A stretch of 48,126 nucleotides of DNA from Microbacterium sp. Root180 (GTDB taxonomy: Bacteria; Actinomycetota; Actinomycetes; Actinomycetales; Microbacteriaceae), in NCBI RefSeq assembly GCF_001428485.1, contig NZ_LMHS01000003.1, positions 1,205,807-1,253,932 of the forward strand. Direction: 5' to 3'. The notes beneath the pieces are model-generated. The model did no database searches and was not told the DNA's origin. It worked only from the letters and a program-made list of their open reading frames with translations. The position numbers were made by a program, and so were the translations under genes. Below are positions 1 to 7,573 of this stretch, piece by piece (the stretch's first letter is position 1; each line of letters opens with the position of its first letter).

Positions 1-393
1 GCGCTCCACGCCGCCGCCGACGAGGAGGCCCACGCCTACGCGACGCATCCGATCACGGGCGTCGAGATCACCGGCTTCCAGGTACCGCTGTACGACGAGG
101 TGCTCGCTCTCGTCGATCGTCTCTCCCGCCGCGTTCCCGCCCTCCCCTACATCGGGTGGGACATCGCGACCGGCTTCCAGGTACCGCTGTACGACGAGGT
201 GCTCGCTCTCGTCGATCGTCTCTCCCGCCGCGTTCCCGCCCTCCCCTACATCGGGTGGGACATCGCCATCACGCCCGACAGCCCCGTCGTGATCGAGGGC
301 AACCACAACAGCGGCGTGTTCCAGTCCAAGCCCACCGTGTCAGGCATCCGCCGGGGTCTGCTCCCGCGCTATCGTGCCGCGATGCGGTTCTGA
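1..393 (+). CDS. ATP-grasp family protein, 3' part only (sugar-transfer-associated type), with internal duplication
   Basis: The reading frame is open from base 1 and ends at TGA 391-393, so the gene starts left of the window. The visible 130 residues align with the C-terminal part of the next gene's product, including the shared VGWDIA/IGWDIA, VIEGNHN and C-terminal GLLP.Y.AA segments. VIEGNHN fits the late ATP-grasp region that holds metal- and ATP-binding residues. Compared with the paralogue, this copy contains an extra 33 residues: the stretch from GFQVPLYDEV to IGWDIA occurs twice in tandem. A 99-bp period at DNA level accounts for this, and the frame is kept. The insertion falls inside the ATP-grasp fold, so the protein may be inactive, or the repeat may be an assembly artefact. 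The substrate is unknown. Confidence 0.65.
   Translation, partial: ALHAAADEEAHAYATHPITGVEITGFQVPLYDEVLALVDRLSRRVPALPYIGWDIATGFQVPLYDEVLALVDRLSRRVPALPYIGWDIAITPDSPVVIEGNHNSGVFQSKPTVSGIRRGLLPRYRAAMRF
70..266 (+). repeat. 99-bp in-frame tandem duplication
   Basis: Bases 70-167 are identical to 169-266 (98 of 98), giving two head-to-tail copies with a period of 99 bp (33 codons). The paralogue just downstream has only one copy of the corresponding segment. The lack of any divergence points to a very recent event or a sequencing/assembly artefact. Confidence 0.95.
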
Positions 394-415
394 CCGCCGC
401 AGAAAGGTTCGCGAC

Positions 416-1432
416 ATGAGTCAACGCCGCGCCAAGCTGGGGTATCTGCTCAATCGCGCCCGCCGGCTGCGTCCGGGAAACCTCATCGAGTTCGCCTCTC
501 AGGTGCAGCGGGTGTCGAAGGCGCCGAAGTTCGTCATCATCGCCGACATGCTGTGGTGCTCGGTGCGCTACGACATGGGGTTCCGCGACTACGCGGTGTG
601 GGACATCCGGCTTCTCAACGCGCGTGAGCGCAAGACGTGGATGACCCACCCGAAGTCGAACAGCATCACGAAGCTCTACAACGACCCGGCCGCCTATCAC
701 CGGTTCGAGGACAAGATCAGCTTCTACGGCGAGTTCGCCGACGTGATCCACCGCGAGTGGATCGACGCACGCACCGCCACCGACGACGAGGTCGGCGCGT
801 TTATCGCGAAGCACGGTCGCGTGATCGCCAAGCCCGCGGCCTCCGAAGGGGGCTCGGGCATCTCGGTCTACCCGGCCAGTGAGGCGACGGATGCCTCGGC
901 CTTCCGCGCCCGCCTCATCGCCGCCGACCAGACCCTCGTCGAGGAGCTGCTCGTGCAGCACGAGGCGATGTCGTCGCTGTACCCCGACAGCGTGAACACG
1001 CTGCGCATGATCACGTACTACGACCCGGATGCCGACACCCTGCATCTGCTCGCTGCGGTGCTGCGCATCGGCAACGGCGCCTCCATCGACAACTTCGCGT
1101 CGGGCGGCATGTTCACGCTGCTCGACGAGCACGGCGTCGCGCTCTACCCCGGCGTCGACAAGAACAGCAACGTCTACGTGGAGCACCCGAAGACGGGCAC
1201 GTCGATCGTCGGGTTCGCGGTGCCGAAGTACGACGAGGTGCTCGTGCTGCTCGAGGACATCGTGCGCCGCATCCCCGAGATCCGCTACGTCGGCTGGGAC
1301 ATCGCGATCACGCCCGAGGGTCCGGCGGTCATCGAGGGCAACCACAACTCGAGCGTGTTCCAGCCCAAGCCGTCGGCATCGGGCGTGCGCACCGGCCTGC
1401 TGCCCATCTACAAGGCCGCCATCGGGTTCTGA
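416..1432 (+). CDS. ATP-grasp family protein (sugar-transfer-associated type)
   Basis: The 338-residue product resembles ATP-grasp enzymes of the sugar-transfer-associated group (PF14397-like), which are often found in polysaccharide loci. Visible features are the nucleotide-binding lysine and glycine-rich loop in VIAKPAASEGGSGIS (about residue 140), the VEELL segment, and the late VIEGNHN motif. The ATG at 416 is preferred because AGAAAGG lies just upstream (401-407) and the previous gene stops at 393; an in-frame start at 374 would overlap that gene. It is a tandem paralogue of the truncated gene on its left, so the two probably act in the same envelope polymer or peptide-ligation step. The substrate cannot be read from the sequence. 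Confidence 0.7.
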   Translation: MSQRRAKLGYLLNRARRLRPGNLIEFASQVQRVSKAPKFVIIADMLWCSVRYDMGFRDYAVWDIRLLNARERKTWMTHPKSNSITKLYNDPAAYHRFEDKISFYGEFADVIHREWIDARTATDDEVGAFIAKHGRVIAKPAASEGGSGISVYPASEATDASAFRARLIAADQTLVEELLVQHEAMSSLYPDSVNTLRMITYYDPDADTLHLLAAVLRIGNGASIDNFASGGMFTLLDEHGVALYPGVDKNSNVYVEHPKTGTSIVGFAVPKYDEVLVLLEDIVRRIPEIRYVGWDIAITPEGPAVIEGNHNSSVFQPKPSASGVRTGLLPIYKAAIGF

Positions 1433-1434
1433 CC

Positions 1435-1491
1435 CGAGTCGCCAAGACACGCCGGTCCGCGTGCCGGCCAACGGCGTGTCTTGGCGACTCG
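1435..1491. terminator. Long perfect inverted repeat between convergent genes
   Basis: Bases 1435-1454 and 1472-1491 are perfect 20-bp inverted copies separated by 17 bases. The element lies 3 bp after the ATP-grasp stop and 6 bp before the stop of the convergent flavin-enzyme gene. It could end transcription from both sides, although there is no T tract. A dispersed palindromic repeat is an alternative. Confidence 0.7.
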
Positions 1492-1496
1492 AGTGG

Positions 1497-1874
1497 TCAG
1501 GTCCGCAACTGCGACGAGCCGAGGACGCGCTCGACCGTCAGCTCCAGCACGACGCGTTGCGGGTTCACCCGCGGCTGGCGGTAGCGGCCGGCGTAGAGCG
1601 CGACGGCGTGGGCGACGGCATCCGGATCGTCCGTCACGACGACGGGACCCTCGAAGCTGATCCATCGCGCGCGATCGACCGAGCACACGGCAGCGCGCCC
1701 GCTGCGCTCGGCGTTGAGGAACTTCTGCGATCCGCCCGTGCCGATCACCCGCACGATGCCGTCCTCGAAGGTGAAGCCCACCGGCACCGCGTGAACGCGA
1801 TCGTGGCGACCGAGGGTCGACAGGGTCGCGAGGTGGTACTCGGCGAGGAACTCGAGGGCGGCGTCCGTCAGCAC
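1497..1874 (-). CDS. PPOX-class flavin/F420-dependent oxidoreductase-like protein
   Basis: The 125-residue product has the length and pattern of small split-barrel pyridoxamine-phosphate-oxidase-like proteins: an N-terminal helix (LEFLAEYHLATLSTLG), then HAVPVGFTFEDG, a V..T...QK.LNAE segment and R...CSVD. Actinobacterial members commonly bind F420 or FMN and act as reductases of unknown substrates. The start is a GTG with GAGAGG about 8 bases upstream. It is convergent with the ATP-grasp gene and divergent from the DUF1801 gene, so it is probably a single-gene unit. Cofactor choice cannot be decided from sequence alone. Confidence 0.8.
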   Translation of the reverse strand: MLTDAALEFLAEYHLATLSTLGRHDRVHAVPVGFTFEDGIVRVIGTGGSQKFLNAERSGRAAVCSVDRARWISFEGPVVVTDDPDAVAHAVALYAGRYRQPRVNPQRVVLELTVERVLGSSQLRT

Positions 1875-2007
1875 CCCTCCAGCCTCTCAGACCGCGCGGC
1901 GGTCGAGGCGATCGGTCAGGATCGGAGAAGCGCGGCGTGCGCACCCCCGCGTAGCGTGACGAATACGGGTCGCCGAAGCGACCGGGATTGGTGAAGGAGA
2001 CCACATC

Positions 2008-2448
2008 ATGGCCGAGAAGACCACGTCCGAGGGACTGTCCGCCGACGAGCGCGCCGCCGTCAAGGAGCGCGCGAAGGAGCTGCGCGCGCAGGAGAAGGCG
2101 GGCAAGAGCCGCGAGGCCGGCCTGAAATCCGTGCTCGACGCGATCGCGAAGCTCGAGCCCGAGGACAAGCCGCTCGCCGAGGGCCTGCACCAGGTCGTCA
2201 CGGAGGTCGCACCCGACCTCGTGCCCAAGACCTACTACGGGATGCCGGGCTACGCGAACGCCGAGGGCAAGATCGTCGTCTTCCTCCAGCCCGCGAAAAA
2301 GTTCAAGACGCGCTACGCCACCATCGGCTTCGAGGACCGTGCGAATCTCGACGACGGCGACTTCTGGCCCATCGGGTTCGCCGTCCGAGCGTGGACGCCG
2401 TCAGTCGAGAAGAAGGTCACCGAACTGGTGCGGGCCGCCGTCGCATAG
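2008..2448 (+). CDS. DUF1801 (YdhG-like) domain protein
   Basis: The 146-residue protein has a charged lysine/glutamate-rich N-terminal helix (residues 1-45), then a compact domain with L..VVTEVAPDLVPKTYYGMPGYAN and KIVVFLQPAKKFKTRYATIGF. That pattern is typical of the DUF1801/YdhG family, some members of which have been called frataxin-like iron chaperones. It ends in a helix with VEKKVTELVR. GGTGAAGGAGA ends 8 bases before the ATG. It is probably monocistronic. The biochemical role of the family is uncertain. Confidence 0.8.
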   Translation: MAEKTTSEGLSADERAAVKERAKELRAQEKAGKSREAGLKSVLDAIAKLEPEDKPLAEGLHQVVTEVAPDLVPKTYYGMPGYANAEGKIVVFLQPAKKFKTRYATIGFEDRANLDDGDFWPIGFAVRAWTPSVEKKVTELVRAAVA

Positions 2449-2602
2449 CCGTCGCGCGGCGGCGGAGGCTACGCCCCCCATCCGCGAAAAGCAACCGTCT
2501 GCGAACGGCCCGGGTGCCGCCGTACCGTCGAAGCACGAGCCGACAGCGTCGGCCCGGCTACCGGCCACCGGACCACGAGTCCGCAACGGAAAGGGGATCG
2601 CC

Positions 2603-2776
2603 ATGGGTATGGGCGACGACATCAAGCACAACATGGAAGACATGAAGGGCAAGGCCAAGGAGGCCGTCGGCGACGCGACCGACAACGAGCGCCTCCAGGC
2701 TGAGGGTCAGGCCGACCAGACCAAGGCCAACCTGAAGAAGGCCGGCGACGACGTCAAGGACGCCTTCAGCAGCTGA
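2603..2776 (+). CDS. CsbD family stress-response protein
   Basis: This very small, hydrophilic protein (57 residues) has the CsbD pattern: DDIKHNMEDMKGKAKEAVGDATDNERLQAEGQADQTKANLKKAGDDVKDAF. CsbD proteins are general-stress proteins of unknown molecular function. The ATG at 2603 follows AAAGGGGA, which favours it over the longer upstream reading frame; a second in-frame ATG lies two codons later. A strong hairpin terminator starts 14 bp after the stop. It stands alone between the DUF1801 gene and the LuxR regulator. Confidence 0.9.
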   Translation: MGMGDDIKHNMEDMKGKAKEAVGDATDNERLQAEGQADQTKANLKKAGDDVKDAFSS

Positions 2777-2790
2777 GTCCCCCAGGAGCG

Positions 2791-2820
2791 ATGCCCCCGG
2801 TCCCTGCCGACCGGGGGCAT
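2791..2820 (+). terminator. Hairpin terminator after csbD-like gene
   Basis: A perfect 12-bp stem (ATGCCCCCGGTC with GACCGGGGGCAT) has a 6-base loop. It is followed by CATTCGTGTG, so the T tract is weak. Confidence 0.85.
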
Positions 2821-2875
2821 CATTCGTGTGAGGCGTGTGCGGGAACGGATGCCGCGCACTCAGGGCTCCGCGGAA

Positions 2876-2908
2876 TTCACCCTCGTCTCACCCTCATCTC
2901 ACCCTCGG
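2876..2908 (+). promoter_or_regulatory. Three 11-bp phased direct repeats (PHO-box-like)
   Basis: Three consecutive 11-bp units, each containing TCACCCTC, occupy 2876-2886, 2887-2897 and 2898-2908, ending about 50 bp before the likely start of the LuxR-type gene. Tandem 11-nt units with a TCACC core are the architecture of PhoP (PHO box) operators in Streptomyces. One-turn spacing is also used by SARP and other OmpR-type activators. The binding protein is inferred, not known. Confidence 0.5.
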
Positions 2909-2958
2909 GCGGCGCGGCGTACTGCGCCCACGGTGCGGCGGTGGTTGTCTCTCGGTCA

Positions 2959-4518
2959 ATGGACCGCTCAGCCCCCGAGCACGCAGACGACGACGTCATC
3001 ACTCGCCTCGCCGACGCACTGGCGCGCGACGACACCGCCGCCGCCGCCGTCATCGTCCGCGACCACATGTACGAGATCTGGGTCACGCGCGCCGAGCTGC
3101 TCGGGATGGCACTGATGCGGTTCACCGCCGATGACTACGCCGCGCATCCTGCGCTCACGCTCGCCCGCGATTCGGCGGGCCTTCAGGCCGGCGGCGGCGC
3201 CGCACCCGAGCGTCTCGACATCGAGGCGGTCCTCCCGACGCTGTCTCATCCGCTGCAGACCCAGGTGATCTATCTGGAGATGTCGCTCGCGCGCTACCGA
3301 CGCGAGGCCGAGCATTCGCTCGCGCTGGGGGCGGAGCTGCGGCGCCGGCTGGTGGGCACGACGCGCGCACTCCACTCCGCGCAGCCGTACGACCCCGAGC
3401 CCGTCTGGATCAACCAGCTCTCGATGACCGAGACGCTGTTGGGAGACACGTCGGCGGCCATTGCCGACCTGCGCGAGGCCGACCGACTGAGCACGCTCGA
3501 TGAGCGCGACCCGATCCGGGCCGACAATCACGCCAAGCTGGCTATCCTCCTCGCGCTGCGCGGGAACGTCGCCGAGGCGCGGACCGCACTGGCTCAGAGC
3601 CATGCTGTGGCGTCGTGGGCGCCCGCCCCGCGCGAGTTCGTCGGACGGTTCGCAGAGATCGCGGCAGCGCTCATCGCGACCGAGTCCATGGCACCGGACG
3701 CCGAAGACGCCCTCGCCGCCGCGCATCATCCGGTGAACAAGGCTGCCGACGAATACTGGCCCCTACTCCTCCTGGCGCAGAGCCGGTACGCGCTGGCACA
3801 TCAGCGGGCAGCGCTCGTGCTCGAACTCACTTCGACGGCAGCGGCCACGGGGCCGTACCCCGAATCCGGGCTCACCCACGATGTCCTCTCCTCGCTCACG
3901 GCGAGCGCCTACATCGAACTCGGCGATCTGACCGCTGCACAACACGCGCTCACGGGTGAGCGACCAGGATGGCTCGTCCGGGTGGCACGATTGCGCCTGC
4001 TCGTCGCGAGGGGCGCCCACCGGCAGCTTCAGGCCGACGCCCGCCGGCTGCTCACCGCGCCCCGCGCGCCGCTCGCGCAGCGGGTCGAGGCGATGCTGCT
4101 CATCTCGTGGGGGGACTGGCTGCACCGGGGCCGACCCGAGCCGAGCTCAGCGATCCAGATCGCGGAGCTCGTCGAGCACAACGATCTCATCCGCCCGCTG
4201 ACAACCGTTCCGCGAGACCTGCTCACCGCGCTGGCCGAGGCCTTGCCGGCCGCGCGTCGGGCGTCGTTCGAAGCCGCCTTCGCGCCGCTTCCCGCTCACT
4301 CCCCTGCGACGGCGCTCTCACCCCTCACGGAGCGCGAGCTGAGTGTGCTGCGCGCCCTGGCCGACCACTCCAGCGTCACCGAGCTCGGTAAGCAGCTGTT
4401 CCTGTCGCCGAACACGGTGAAGACGCATCTGCGCACGGTGTACCGCAAGCTCGGAGTCCGCTCGCGCGACGAGGCGCTCGACGAGGCAGTCCGGCTCGGC
4501 ATCCTGCCTTCCCCGTAG
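2959..4518 (+). CDS. LuxR-type transcriptional regulator with helical-repeat N-terminal region
   Basis: The 519-residue protein ends in a clear LuxR/GerE helix-turn-helix (residues 456-515, LTERELSVLRAL...LFLSPNTVKTHLRTVYRKLGV). The preceding 450 residues are alanine/leucine-rich helical repeats resembling the TPR-like arm of MalT/LAL regulators. No Walker A P-loop is present, so it is a shortened MalT-like regulator without the STAND ATPase. The start is uncertain. The ATG at 2959 lacks a good ribosome site, but any start near 2791 would run through the upstream terminator and the 11-bp repeats. Its target is not evident; the surface island to the right is a candidate. Confidence 0.75.
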   Translation: MDRSAPEHADDDVITRLADALARDDTAAAAVIVRDHMYEIWVTRAELLGMALMRFTADDYAAHPALTLARDSAGLQAGGGAAPERLDIEAVLPTLSHPLQTQVIYLEMSLARYRREAEHSLALGAELRRRLVGTTRALHSAQPYDPEPVWINQLSMTETLLGDTSAAIADLREADRLSTLDERDPIRADNHAKLAILLALRGNVAEARTALAQSHAVASWAPAPREFVGRFAEIAAALIATESMAPDAEDALAAAHHPVNKAADEYWPLLLLAQSRYALAHQRAALVLELTSTAAATGPYPESGLTHDVLSSLTASAYIELGDLTAAQHALTGERPGWLVRVARLRLLVARGAHRQLQADARRLLTAPRAPLAQRVEAMLLISWGDWLHRGRPEPSSAIQIAELVEHNDLIRPLTTVPRDLLTALAEALPAARRASFEAAFAPLPAHSPATALSPLTERELSVLRALADHSSVTELGKQLFLSPNTVKTHLRTVYRKLGVRSRDEALDEAVRLGILPSP

Positions 4519-4565
4519 CGTCCGCGTTCCGCGCATCGGTCCGTCTCACGATCGTTGCGAACAGC

Positions 4566-5054
4566 TCAGTCGTGACCGGCGTTGCGTCCGATGTGGGCAC
4601 AGTGCAGCGGCGCGCTGTCGTTGCGTCCCTGGATGAGCATCGCGACGAGGACGGCACGGGTCATCACGTGTCCTGACGGGATCATGGAGAGACCGGGCAC
4701 CCCGACGGCCCGGGAGACGTACGGGCGTCGGATGCCGAGGTAGCTCTCGAGGTCCTCGAGGTCCAGCAGCTGCGGGAGCGAGGAGGTGAGCGCGCGGACG
4801 GCTTCGTCGACGGGAACCCGGCGCGTGGGGCCGGCGGGGCACCCGAGCACGCTCAGGCGAAGCTCTTCCGCCGGGATGAACCATGACGCACCGAGCCTGT
4901 ACCCGGGGTGCGTCCCGACGCGGAGGCGTCGAAGCACCGTCGGGTGTGCGACGCCGGTGAGCTGTGCGGCGGCGCTCACGGTCAGGAACGGGGTGTCCGC
5001 GCGGGACGTCACCGTGTCAGGTGCGGGGGCGATCGCAACGGTGAGGTCGAGCAT
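4566..5054 (-). CDS. Small helix-turn-helix (excisionase/MerR-like) protein
   Basis: The product (162 residues) carries, at about residues 20-70, FLTVSAAAQLTGVAHPTVLRR followed by G.HPGYRLGASWFIPAEELR. This is the layout of an excisionase-type winged helix-turn-helix with its beta hairpin. The rest is helical and unrecognised, with a C-terminal histidine/asparagine-rich tail. The ATG at 5054 has AGGA about 10 bases upstream; an alternative start 24 codons earlier adds a proline-rich stretch and seems less likely. It is convergent with the LuxR-type gene. No integrase or phage gene is nearby, so a role as excisionase is unlikely and a chromosomal regulator is more plausible. Confidence 0.55.
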   Translation of the reverse strand: MLDLTVAIAPAPDTVTSRADTPFLTVSAAAQLTGVAHPTVLRRLRVGTHPGYRLGASWFIPAEELRLSVLGCPAGPTRRVPVDEAVRALTSSLPQLLDLEDLESYLGIRRPYVSRAVGVPGLSMIPSGHVMTRAVLVAMLIQGRNDSAPLHCAHIGRNAGHD

Positions 5055-5205
5055 GCAGGGTCCTGTTTCGGTCGGTGGGGCACGTGGCGACGACGGATCT
5101 GCGTGCGCGGGTGGCTTCGTCACCACCTGCGAGGGCGCGGGACGCCGAGACGGCGATCACTCCGCGTTGCCGCGCAAGTGGTTCCGCCAATAGGAAAGAG
5201 CACGT

Positions 5206-5231
5206 GGGAGCGCGTTCATGACGCGGCTCCC
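5206..5231 (-). terminator. Hairpin terminator after the fused sigma factor gene
   Basis: GGGAGCGCGT (5206-5215) pairs with ACGCGGCTCCC (5221-5231) around a 5-base loop, with one bulged base. It lies 11 bp past the stop at 5242. On the minus strand it is followed by a T-rich stretch. Confidence 0.65.
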
Positions 5232-5241
5232 GGTCCCAGGT

Positions 5242-7038
5242 CTACGGGTCGACCGCCGGCGGTGCTGACACGGTAAAAGCGAAGGGGACGGCAATTCCCG
5301 TGCGACCGGATTCCGGGTCGACGTAGCGGATCGTGATGATGTGGTCGCCGGCCGAGATGTCGCGCACGTAGCGGGTGAGGGTCTCCTCCTCGAAGGTGTG
5401 CACGCGGTCCGTGGGTTCGCCGTCCACGGAGACGATCATGCTGGCCCCGATGACGCCCGTCGCTTCGAGGAACGCGTCGTCGAGTTCGCCGTCCTCATCC
5501 GCGTCGACGAGCACCGCCGTCGGGGCACCACCCACGGGTGCGATCTGCGGGGCGACGAACACGAGAGGGCCGACGGCGGCGGTGGGCCGTGAGGCGGTCT
5601 TGCCGGGGGTGGTCTGGGTGGCGGAGATCAGCATCCCCTGACGGAGCAGGTCTCCGGGAAGGACGGCTGTGAACCGGCCGTCGTCGTCCACATTCGCCTC
5701 GATGAGGAGGGTTCCGAGTTCGTCGCGGATCGAGATGACCGAGCCCGGTGTTCCGGTTCCGCCGAGGATGTCGGGGACGCAGATGTCGCCCGGGGTCAGC
5801 GGGGTCAGCGCGGGCGTCTGGGAGCGGGTGTCGACGGGGGTCGGAGGCTTGGTCGGGGTGGGTGTGGGCTGTGGTGGCGCGGGGGCGGGTTCCGCCGGTG
5901 CGGGAGGCGCGGCGGGGGGTGCGGGAGGTGCGGGAAGCGGTGCCGGCGGCGGGGGAGGCGGCGTCGAGGGTGACGGTGACGGCGTGACCGACGGGGTGGC
6001 GGTCGGTGCGGGTGAGCTGGATGGTTCGGCGGCGAGCGGGGAGTGGCTCGGTGCGGGGGTGGGCGGGTTCCACAGCGCCCACACCACGCCGCCGGTGATC
6101 GTGGCGGCGACGGCCAGCGCGACGACGGCGACGGCGGCGGCCGACCAGGTCGGGGTCCGGCGGGCCACCGGCCGTGCGACGAGCGCGGTCGGCTCGACGG
6201 TGCCCGGGTCGTCGATGGTGGATGCGGACGCGGCAGTGGGGATGTCCGTGAGATACGCCGCGGCGGCGAGCGATCCGACGGCGATCGGAAGGAGGATGAG
6301 TCGCAGCTTGTCCGAGACGTGCTCGATGTCGGCGGCCACGATCCGGCAGGCGCGGCACGTGCTGAGGTGCTCGGCGACGCGCTCGCGCTCTTCTTCCGGG
6401 AGTCGGTGATCGGTGATGAGTCGCTCGCAGACCCACCGGCACTCTTCGGGCACGTTCGGGTTGCCGATGTGCGCGTCGAGCCAGGCTTTGCGGAACCCGG
6501 ATCGCGCCCGGTAGGCGAGGGCGGAGACCGCGTTGGCGCTCATGCCCATCAAGGGTGCGATCTCGCGAGGCTTCATCCCTTCGACCTCGAGGTACCACAG
6601 CAGCGACCTCCACCGAGGCGGCAGGGTGCGGAACGCCTGGGCGAGCATGGACCGATCCGCGGCGAGTGCGCCGGGGTCATCGGCGGAGGGGTGCGCGACG
6701 TCGTCGAGGTCGTCGAGGGAGATGTCGCGTCCCTTCTTGGCCCAGGTCGCTGCGAGGTTGCGGATCGTCGCGAACATGTAGGGGCGGAAGGCGTCTCTGG
6801 GGCCGTTTCCGGCACGGATCGCGCTGAGGATGGACGCGAACGCCTCCGATACCAGGTCGTCGGGATCGAACGTCGAGCTGATCGCCCGCGCCGCCCGAGT
6901 GCCGACGGCCGCGTGCCGTGTCCACAGCAGCCCGTAGGCGTCCAGGTCGCCGGCGCGAGTGGCGTCGATCAGGTCCTCGTCCGAGACCTCTGGGACGTCG
7001 TCATCGCCGCCATCGGGCGGCCCCGGCTCAACAGACAC
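5242..7038 (-). CDS. ECF sigma factor fused to zinc-finger anti-sigma segment, hydrophobic segments, Pro-rich stalk and Ig-like domains
   Basis: One 598-residue protein joins several modules. Sigma region 2 is at about 21-100 (DPDDLVSEAFASIL, FRPYMFATIRN). Sigma region 4 is at about 130-187 (LPPRWRSLLWYLEVEGMKPREIAPLMGMSANAVSALAYRAR). A zinc-finger anti-sigma motif follows at H224-x3-C228-x2-C231, with C200 and C204 nearby. Hydrophobic stretches lie at about 246-263 and 299-323. A proline/serine/threonine stalk covers about 325-417, and Ig-like sequence about 418-595 (GTGTPGSVISIRDELG is a typical bacterial Ig start). The start is GTG at 7038 with GGGGAA upstream. The likely role is a membrane-held sigma factor that senses the envelope in cis; release by proteolysis is inferred. 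ECF groups with C-terminal zinc-finger and membrane extensions are known. Confidence 0.8.
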   Translation of the reverse strand: MSVEPGPPDGGDDDVPEVSDEDLIDATRAGDLDAYGLLWTRHAAVGTRAARAISSTFDPDDLVSEAFASILSAIRAGNGPRDAFRPYMFATIRNLAATWAKKGRDISLDDLDDVAHPSADDPGALAADRSMLAQAFRTLPPRWRSLLWYLEVEGMKPREIAPLMGMSANAVSALAYRARSGFRKAWLDAHIGNPNVPEECRWVCERLITDHRLPEEERERVAEHLSTCRACRIVAADIEHVSDKLRLILLPIAVGSLAAAAYLTDIPTAASASTIDDPGTVEPTALVARPVARRTPTWSAAAVAVVALAVAATITGGVVWALWNPPTPAPSHSPLAAEPSSSPAPTATPSVTPSPSPSTPPPPPPAPLPAPPAPPAAPPAPAEPAPAPPQPTPTPTKPPTPVDTRSQTPALTPLTPGDICVPDILGGTGTPGSVISIRDELGTLLIEANVDDDGRFTAVLPGDLLRQGMLISATQTTPGKTASRPTAAVGPLVFVAPQIAPVGGAPTAVLVDADEDGELDDAFLEATGVIGASMIVSVDGEPTDRVHTFEEETLTRYVRDISAGDHIITIRYVDPESGRTGIAVPFAFTVSAPPAVDP

Positions 7039-7573
7039 AGTTCCCCATTTCCGGGAAACCCAGACGTCCCCATCACTCGGCGTGACACTCGGGGCGACGG
7101 ATCGTGACGGCGACTCGGCGAACTCTCAGCTTTGAAACGTCGTTCACTCCCCTCGCGAGACGCGTCACGGAGGTTTTTCGGACAGGCGCGTCATAGTTTC
7201 GCGATGACACTGTCTTGCCTGGTGTGTGCAGCGGATCTCGCTGGTACACGAGGAGCAGGAAGGCCCTCCCAGGGGCCCTGCTCTCGGTCCACCGAGCGTG
7301 TGCCGTCCTATCGCAGCGGGCCCGCTGCGCGTGGGCTCGGACCGGGCGCCCCCCAAGGCACCGGTCCGGGCCCACCTTCTTCGTCGGCGCGCGGCGGTCG
7401 GCCTGTGGCTGTGTCGTCCGGCACCCCGGGCGGGCCGCCCTCGTACGCCTGCTGCCTGCGAGGGACCGAATCGGGCGCCACCGGCGTCGAAGGCCGAGAG
7501 GGGTCCCCGCGCTCAGCGGGAACCCCTCTCGGTGTCGGCAGGGCTCAGCGGTGATCGCTGACCGAGCCGTTCG
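7039..7573. other. 535-bp intergenic region rich in hairpins
   Basis: No convincing gene was found between the fused sigma gene and the surface-protein gene. It contains a perfect 18-bp palindrome at 7312-7329 (CGCAGCGGGCCCGCTGCG). A 15-bp stem lies at 7331-7345/7361-7375 with one G-T pair. CTCGGT-cc-ACCGAG lies at 7283-7296, and the terminator-like hairpin at 7494-7532. The sigma promoter must lie in the part nearest 7038, but no clear -35/-10 pair was recognised. Confidence 0.6.
7494..7532 (-). terminator. Terminator-like hairpin after the LANTG surface protein gene
   Basis: A 17-bp stem (7494-7510 with 7516-7532) starts CCGAGAGGGGT and has one internal mismatch and a 5-base loop. It lies 42 bp beyond the stop of the surface-protein gene on the minus strand. 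The T tract is weak. Confidence 0.7.

Noticed and set aside
269..1471. 400-codon minus-strand frame over the ATP-grasp genes
   Set aside because: It is a shadow of the plus-strand ATP-grasp gene, rich in Arg/Val/His, with no recognisable motif.
2339..2776. A longer 145-residue version of the CsbD-like protein
   Set aside because: The upstream part overlaps the DUF1801 gene out of frame. The ATG at 2603 has a good ribosome site, and CsbD proteins are about 60 residues.
4566..5054. The small HTH protein as a phage or ICE excisionase
   Set aside because: No integrase, attachment-site repeat, tRNA or other mobile gene is nearby.
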